A stretch of 64,000 bases of DNA from Sparassis latifolia (taxonomy: Eukaryota > Basidiomycota > Agaricomycetes > Polyporales > Sparassidaceae). The position numbers and the translations under genes were made by a program. Below the pieces are notes generated by a model that saw only the letters and a list, made by a program, of their open reading frames with translations, was not told the origin of the DNA and ran no database searches. Each line of letters begins with the position of its first letter. The stretch's first letter is position 1. The stretch covers positions 1,364,001-1,428,000 of the forward strand of contig CM031556.1 in NCBI GenBank assembly GCA_018466975.1, read 5' to 3'. Positions 59,402 through 64,000 of the stretch are shown in pieces.

Positions 59402-60030
59402 TTAAAAGCCTGGACGGACAATGAGTTCAGGAGGCATAAGCTGATAGATGACGACTTACAACACTGGCAATCAAACGGACACAACGGCGTATCTGTATGG
59501 ATTAGAGGAAGAAGTCGACAAGACGAAATTGGTGAGACAAAAATTTCACTCACTTCCACCCTGTTCTGTGATCCCGAGCTCGCTCTCCTTGTATATCGCG
59601 AACCCTTCCTCCGTTGTGCGTCCTGAATACTGTGAATTCCGAACAAATAGAGGGTCAGTAGCGAGGACATACTCGATCCCGTGCCCCTTGAATCTTTGAA
59701 GCGATCCTCGACCTCTATGGCCTTTTTACTCTTTTTCTTTGCGGCACTGTCGCTGGCAATATTTTGCAGCTTTGTTGACTTATTGCTAGTGGCAGGAGCA
59801 GCTATGCGAGCGGAAGGATCGAGGACGGTTTCAGGGACTCGACGTTTGGTAGATTTTTTGCTCTCCGATTCGTCCCTGACTTCAGTCTCGCCTTTGGCTT
59901 CCCGCTTCCTCTTTCCGCTCTTCTTCGTCTTCTTTGGTGGTGTATCTGTAGATGGAGCTGAAGAAGAGGGCTTGGGAGCAGAGGATTTGCCTTTGGAAGC
60001 AAAAATCTCGTCGATCTCTGAGGCAGGCAT
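59402..60030 (-). CDS. DUF1764 family protein
   Basis: Start MPASEIDEIFASKGKSS at 60030 has the family's opening motif (EIDDIFA in relatives). A Lys/Ser/Pro-rich linker (KKTKKSGKRKREAKGE) follows, then VEDRFKDSRGTG, the second family motif. After an intron the reading is RTTEEGFAIYKESELGI and, after another, DTPLCPFDCQCC. Splicing the last intron (GTAAGTCG to CCAG) adds only GC-TTT-TAA, giving the canonical end CCF and stop at 59402-59404. DUF1764 proteins are small, conserved eukaryotic nuclear or nucleolar candidates of unknown function. It is divergent from SWI1 with only about 150 bp between the start codons. Confidence 0.85.
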
Positions 60031-60178
60031 GAGCGTTGAGAAAGGGACGAGTCACGCGGTTGGAAGCCCGCGCGTTTGCAAGCAGCGGCACGGCGCTCAG
60101 CAAGCACCACGCGGTAGAGGCAGCAGCGACGCTGAAGGAGGGCTGGAACAAAAGGACAAATAACTGCCCGGGACCACG

Positions 60179-63100
60179 ATGTGAGTTCGCCTGTTCACCG
60201 TCTTCCGATCTCTCACTCCTTCCGGCTTCCGGCTTCGTAGGCAACAAAATTTCGGCAACCCTGGTCAATCACAGCCGTTCCCCGCCCTACACAATAATGC
60301 TGCAGACGGCTCCATGTCCTTCGGGCTCGATCAATACACCGCTAAGCAGATGGCGGCGCTCCAGGCGACTAGCCTTGCGAAAGCGGGAAATCGCTCTGCG
60401 CCAGGCGGAACTTCGGTGCCTTATTTCGGAGGAATGCAATCCAGTGCCCATCCCCGCCCTGATGCTCCTCAGGACCCTCGCCATTCACTCGGCGCCTTGT
60501 CTGACTTCCAACAGCCCGGCCATCATCCTAATGTCAGTCCATCTACTCCTGCCTCTCCTGTCTCCCATGCCGACGCTGTCATGACCCAGCCCAATAACAT
60601 GCAAGCTAGCAATGCAGCAATGCAGCACATGCTCCAAATGCAGAAGAAGCGGCAGTGGTTGCAAGGCCTTGCCAATGTCATGAACCAGCGCAACGCGCCT
60701 CTCCCCCCTCCTCTGACCGGCGTTCCATATCCCGCCACATTCGACCCAACTCACTCCCTCTGGAAGAACCTTGACATAGTCGACATTGGCGTAGTACGCT
60801 TGGCGAGCAAGGAGGTTGACCTGTACAAACTATGGGCGGTCGTGCTGCAGGCTGGTGGAGGCTCCAAGGTCCGTTGAACTATCCGATGCACGCGTCGCAT
60901 GTGCTCACCAAATTAATTGAACCCAGCTCACCCAGCAGAATATGTGGTCGGCTGTTTTGCCTTATTTTGACCTGCCTGAACAGTTTCCAGTACCGCAGTC
61001 GAACGGACAACAGTCCGTCGCGATTGTTCTGTCCAACTACTATGTGACAATCCTGGGACCGTTTGAAGAAGCATATCGCAGGAATATAATGCGGGAACAG
61101 CAACAGCGAGGCTTAATGCATGGCCGCATGCCTTCTGGTGGGCAACAACATGCACCAGGGAGCTCTCAAGTACGACCTGGAGCGCCCAACACGCCGCCAC
61201 AAATGGCTAGCATATCAGGACTCGCTGGAAACTCAATGAACTCGAACTTCATGGGGTTGAATCAAGCGAGCTCTTCGCAGGCTGTTGATTCATCTGTTCA
61301 AAGTGCCAGTGGCGGCCAGTTTTCCACTCCAGCTATTCCTCCTACACCCCGGCTTCCGTCCCATCCACCATCGACTGGTTTGTCTGGCGCTGCTGCAAGT
61401 CTTGGACTTCCTTCGACAGACTCATTAATGAGCAATCCCGCCATACCACAGCACGGACCGCAATCAAATGTCTCCTTTGCAAACGGCCTCGACGTCGCTA
61501 CTTCTGCTCTGGAGCATGGCATAGATCGGAAGAGAAAGATGAGGGAGTCTGAAGAGGCTGACGCAAAGCGGCAGAAGACTGGTAAGCTCCATATCGTCAT
61601 AGTTGCTTCTGACATCTGAATTGTCCGTTTACGAGGTTCAGAAGGTCCGGAAGCAGGTCCTGTGAGTACCTCTCGGCTGCCAACTAGCTTACCCTGCTGA
61701 CCTACGTTGGGCTATAATCAGTCTGTTGGTCTTGAGCGAGGTTCCGCGCCACCTATCCCTGCTCTCAGCAGTCACGTTGCTCCAACAGCACCACCTACTA
61801 CCACGCGCGTACCTCGACAGCCTCAAAGGCGGAAAATTGAATACGTCCCACTTGCTCGCGAAATCGAGACCGCAGGAGGTCGTGATTTGGACATGATTCA
61901 GCACGAATACGTCCGTGCTTCTCACCGGCCACTCAAGGACTTCAATGAATGGGGCCAAGTCGACATCGAGGCCTTGACAATGTCTCTGCGATCCCGAATA
62001 TCGACCGAGCTATCCTACGCGTTAACAACCTTCACGATGCTAACGCTCATGCGGAGCTCGCAAAAGGACGGCTTTCCTGTTTCGCACACGCCGGATCTCT
62101 TTGAGGAAGTGCTAGACCTGCTGGAAGACGTCGCGTTTGACGGTGCGGACGATGAGGACGACGTCTTAGATGGACCCGCCCCATCGTCAATCAGGACACA
62201 TCGGGAGCTTGTGAACATGCTGTTTGAGGATAGCACGCGACCTTTCGCTGGATTGGATCCGAGGCAGGGCATGAAGGACCCTAATATAGGTCTGCGGCAG
62301 CGCCCCGGGGACATTGTGCTTTCTGTCGTGAACATTCTTCGTAACCTTTCGATGACTCCAGAAAACCAGGATTTCCTGGCAAAACATGACAGGCTCCTCA
62401 CGATCGTCTTCCGTCTGTGTAACTTAGCTCCTGCCAAGCCGGATGTATTGCCGACCGCGGCATCACCCGCACTCACACTGTCTGACCTGATCACCGTCAG
62501 GAAAGACGTCGTCTATACGCTCATGAACATTGCAGGCTTCGTTGACTTGTCCAAGACTTCTTCGCATCGACCACAAGTTCTACGCAACGTACGGAGAGCG
62601 TTCGAGCTTCTTTCATCATATCTGTCGGATCAGGTTGAAGCGGTTTCGCCCTTCGCCTGTATGCTCCAGTCTGGCATCCCACCAGCAATGCACCAGCCGA
62701 AACCTCCTTCTCTGGCCGACAACGCGCTGGAGGCGTTCACGCGACTCATTCAGCCCGACGATAACCGTCACGTACTCGCTCAATCTGTGCCTTCTGAGTG
62801 GCTGTGGACGCTCATGGAAGCGCTGGTGCACCGGCTGCCGGTGTCTGACAGCGACTTCCAGGTGGTGATGCGCGACGTGTGGCTGAGCTATATTGAGAAG
62901 TTGGTCATGGCGATCTACTGCATCGCGTTCCTCGCGCCGCCACAGCTGAAGAAGCGCATCAAGACGGACCGGACGTTGGGCTTCACGAAGATCATGCTGC
63001 GTTTAGTGAAGAAATTCACGATCTACTCGCCGCCCGACGTCCGAGTGTACTTCGTCATCTCGGTGCGGCGAGCAATCGAGTCGATGAAGCTCATCGACGA

Positions 63101-63308
63101 CGCGGAGGACTCGTTCGATACGTCGCAGTCGGCGATGCCATCTCTCAGCTTTGGTATGGGGTATGGCGAGCACGGGGAGAGCCGGGTGGAGAAGGGGATG
63201 GGGCTGCTGAGTGGATACCAGGAGGAGATCACCTGGGGACTGATGATGCAGCGGGATGTTGACGAAACGATGTTCTCCGAACTGGAGAGCCTCGTGAGGG
63301 TGGGTTAA
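60179..63308 (+). CDS. SWI1: SWI1/ARID1-type SWI/SNF subunit
   Basis: ARID subunit of the SWI/SNF chromatin remodeller. The start codon appears split: AT at 60179-60180, a 60-bp GT-AG intron (60181-60240), then G at 60241, giving MQQNFGNPGQSQPFPA. MSFGLDQYTAKQM at 60314 is the downstream alternative. A Gln/Pro/Ser-rich part precedes the ARID domain: KKRQWLQGLANVMNQRNA, VDIGVVRLASKEVDLYKLW, AVVLQAGGGSK, an intron, LTQQNMWSAVLPYFDL and QSVAIVLSNYYVTILGPFEE. A second low-complexity stretch ends at RKRKMRESEEADAKRQKT. The last long exon carries RKIEYVPLAREIETAGG and a helical repeat region (DLFEEVLDLLEDVAFDG, VVNILRNLSMTPENQDF) like the BAF250 C-terminal domain. About 950 residues. Confidence 0.88.
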
Positions 63309-63608
63309 GTCGCTTGACTGGTGAATTGTTCTGTGAATTATGGCCGCGTTGGTTTGTTATACCAGTACATCGTTATGTATTAACATGTTTAGTGTATTCG
63401 CGCCTTGCTCTATACATGCCTCCGCTATGCTTCGGAAACTACTAGTTGGTATTGTTGCACTGAACACAAGTCACCGCCGCACTGTCCCCGCATCGTCCCC
63501 GCATCGGTGATGCGATCGAGAGGCATCACGTGGGATCGACTACTTACCCCACGCCAGGACTCGAGTGCATCCCGGAGCCTGCGGTGCTGCAGGAGGTCGT
63601 CGTCCAGC
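63309..63608. other. Intergenic sequence between SWI1 and the oxidase gene
   Basis: 300 bp with the 3' end of SWI1 and the promoter of the next gene. ATCGTCCCCGCATCG contains a short tandem duplication (CCCCGCATCG) near 63489. No gene is visible. Confidence 0.45.
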
Positions 63609-64000
63609 ATGCTCTCCACCCGCTACCTCGCCCGGCGCATCTCCTCTCGTCCTGTCAGACGGTTCACACACTCGCTTTCTCGCTATCACTCCGTCTCCGA
63701 GAATGACTTGGCCCACTTTTCCAAAATCCTGCCCTCCTCGGCCATCCTCTCCACCCTCTCCCCCTCGTCAACGGCTGCTTCAGAACTCGCGCCGTTCAAT
63801 AATGACTGGATGAACAAGTACCACGGAAAGGCCACGACCGTGCTGAAACCACGCAACACGAAGGAGGTCAGCGAGATCGTCAAGTGGTGCAATGACCACC
63901 GGATAGCCATCGTACCTCAGGGAGGTAACACCGGTCTCGTCGGCGGCAGTGTTCCTATCGGGGATGAGTTGATTATCAGTCTCGCAAATATGTCGAGTAT
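63609..64000 (+). CDS. D-2-hydroxyglutarate dehydrogenase / D-lactate dehydrogenase, 5' part
   Basis: Partial gene, cut by the window end. Start MLSTRYLARRISSRPVRR at 63609 looks like a mitochondrial targeting peptide, Arg- and Ser-rich without acidic residues. The FAD-binding domain follows: FNNDWMNKYHGKATTVLKP, NTKEVSEIVKWCNDHRIA and the flavin-binding PQGGNTGLVGGSVP, then ELIISLANMSS. The DWMNKY segment and the GGNTG motif match the D2HGDH/DLD2-DLD3 group, which oxidises D-2-hydroxyglutarate or D-lactate in mitochondria. No intron lies in the visible 392 bp. The C-terminal metal-binding domain is not in the window, so the exact substrate class is open. Confidence 0.85.
   Translation, partial: MLSTRYLARRISSRPVRRFTHSLSRYHSVSENDLAHFSKILPSSAILSTLSPSSTAASELAPFNNDWMNKYHGKATTVLKPRNTKEVSEIVKWCNDHRIAIVPQGGNTGLVGGSVPIGDELIISLANMSS

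Noticed and set aside
60036..60584. Plus-strand frame starting MRKGRVTRLEARAF as the SWI1 N-terminus
   Set aside because: It runs through the 60-bp intron in another frame and overlaps the DUF1764 start antisense; the spliced frame gives the Gln-rich SWI1 reading.
1..64000. tRNA, rRNA genes or CRISPR arrays
   Set aside because: No tRNA B-box-like and cloverleaf pattern, rRNA core or spaced repeat array was recognised by eye; a tRNAscan-type run would settle the tRNA question.

Overview
The window looks like a basidiomycete fungus of the Agaricomycetes. Coding regions are split by many short GT-AG introns of about 45-65 bp, genes are dense on both strands, and several proteins belong to families I know mainly from Agaricomycetes: a DUF7726 protein, an agaric-type G-alpha fragment, an integrase-core transposase, a TET/JBP-like dioxygenase, and an arrestin-like protein with PY motifs. 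No prokaryotic feature is present. I saw no tRNA, rRNA or CRISPR array.

Region 1 (99-18660) is the most unusual part. It reads as one 18.56-kb DNA transposon, with a 32-bp terminal inverted repeat (31/32 identical), a 4-bp target duplication (CTTC), and TGCAT-rich subterminal arrays at both ends. It holds four element genes: an integrase-type (DDE) transposase (502-2318), an uncharacterised gene (2704-5595), a multi-exon gene ending in a TET/JBP-like 2OG-Fe(II) dioxygenase domain (10712-14069), and a long minus-strand gene with Cys-rich segments (14253-18270). Between the second and third lies a block of about 4.9 kb (5640-10513) made of broken pieces of unrelated host genes: aspartyl-tRNA synthetase, a HAMP-repeat histidine kinase and a G-protein alpha subunit. 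Introns are still present, which implies capture at the DNA level. The transposase has one in-frame stop that looks like a CGA to TGA change, so this copy may be recently disabled.

Region 2 (18661-25400) holds a fungal type IIC P-type ATPase and a 756-bp non-autonomous element (24053-24808) with 19-bp perfect inverted repeats, a 6-bp target duplication and about ten copies of CGGACA.

Region 3 (25400-64000) is ordinary gene-rich chromosome. In order it holds a large unknown protein, RNA polymerase III subunit RPC37, a membrane protein of unknown function, adenylate kinase 6 (FAP7), a DUF7726 protein, INO80 subunit IES2/INO80B, a Ser/Thr-rich surface protein, cyclin H (TFIIH), a CNH-like plus GYF protein, TFIIIA, a DAL5-type MFS transporter, an alginate-lyase-like secreted enzyme, Rab5, an arrestin-like adaptor, a possibly decayed unknown gene, a DUF1764 protein, SWI1 (SWI/SNF, ARID) and the start of a D-2-hydroxyglutarate dehydrogenase-like gene. 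Many of these serve transcription and chromatin (RPC37, TFIIIA, cyclin H, IES2, SWI1), but they are not arranged as a pathway cluster. Exon edges not stated explicitly are approximate; for spliced genes the interval runs from start to stop codon and includes introns.
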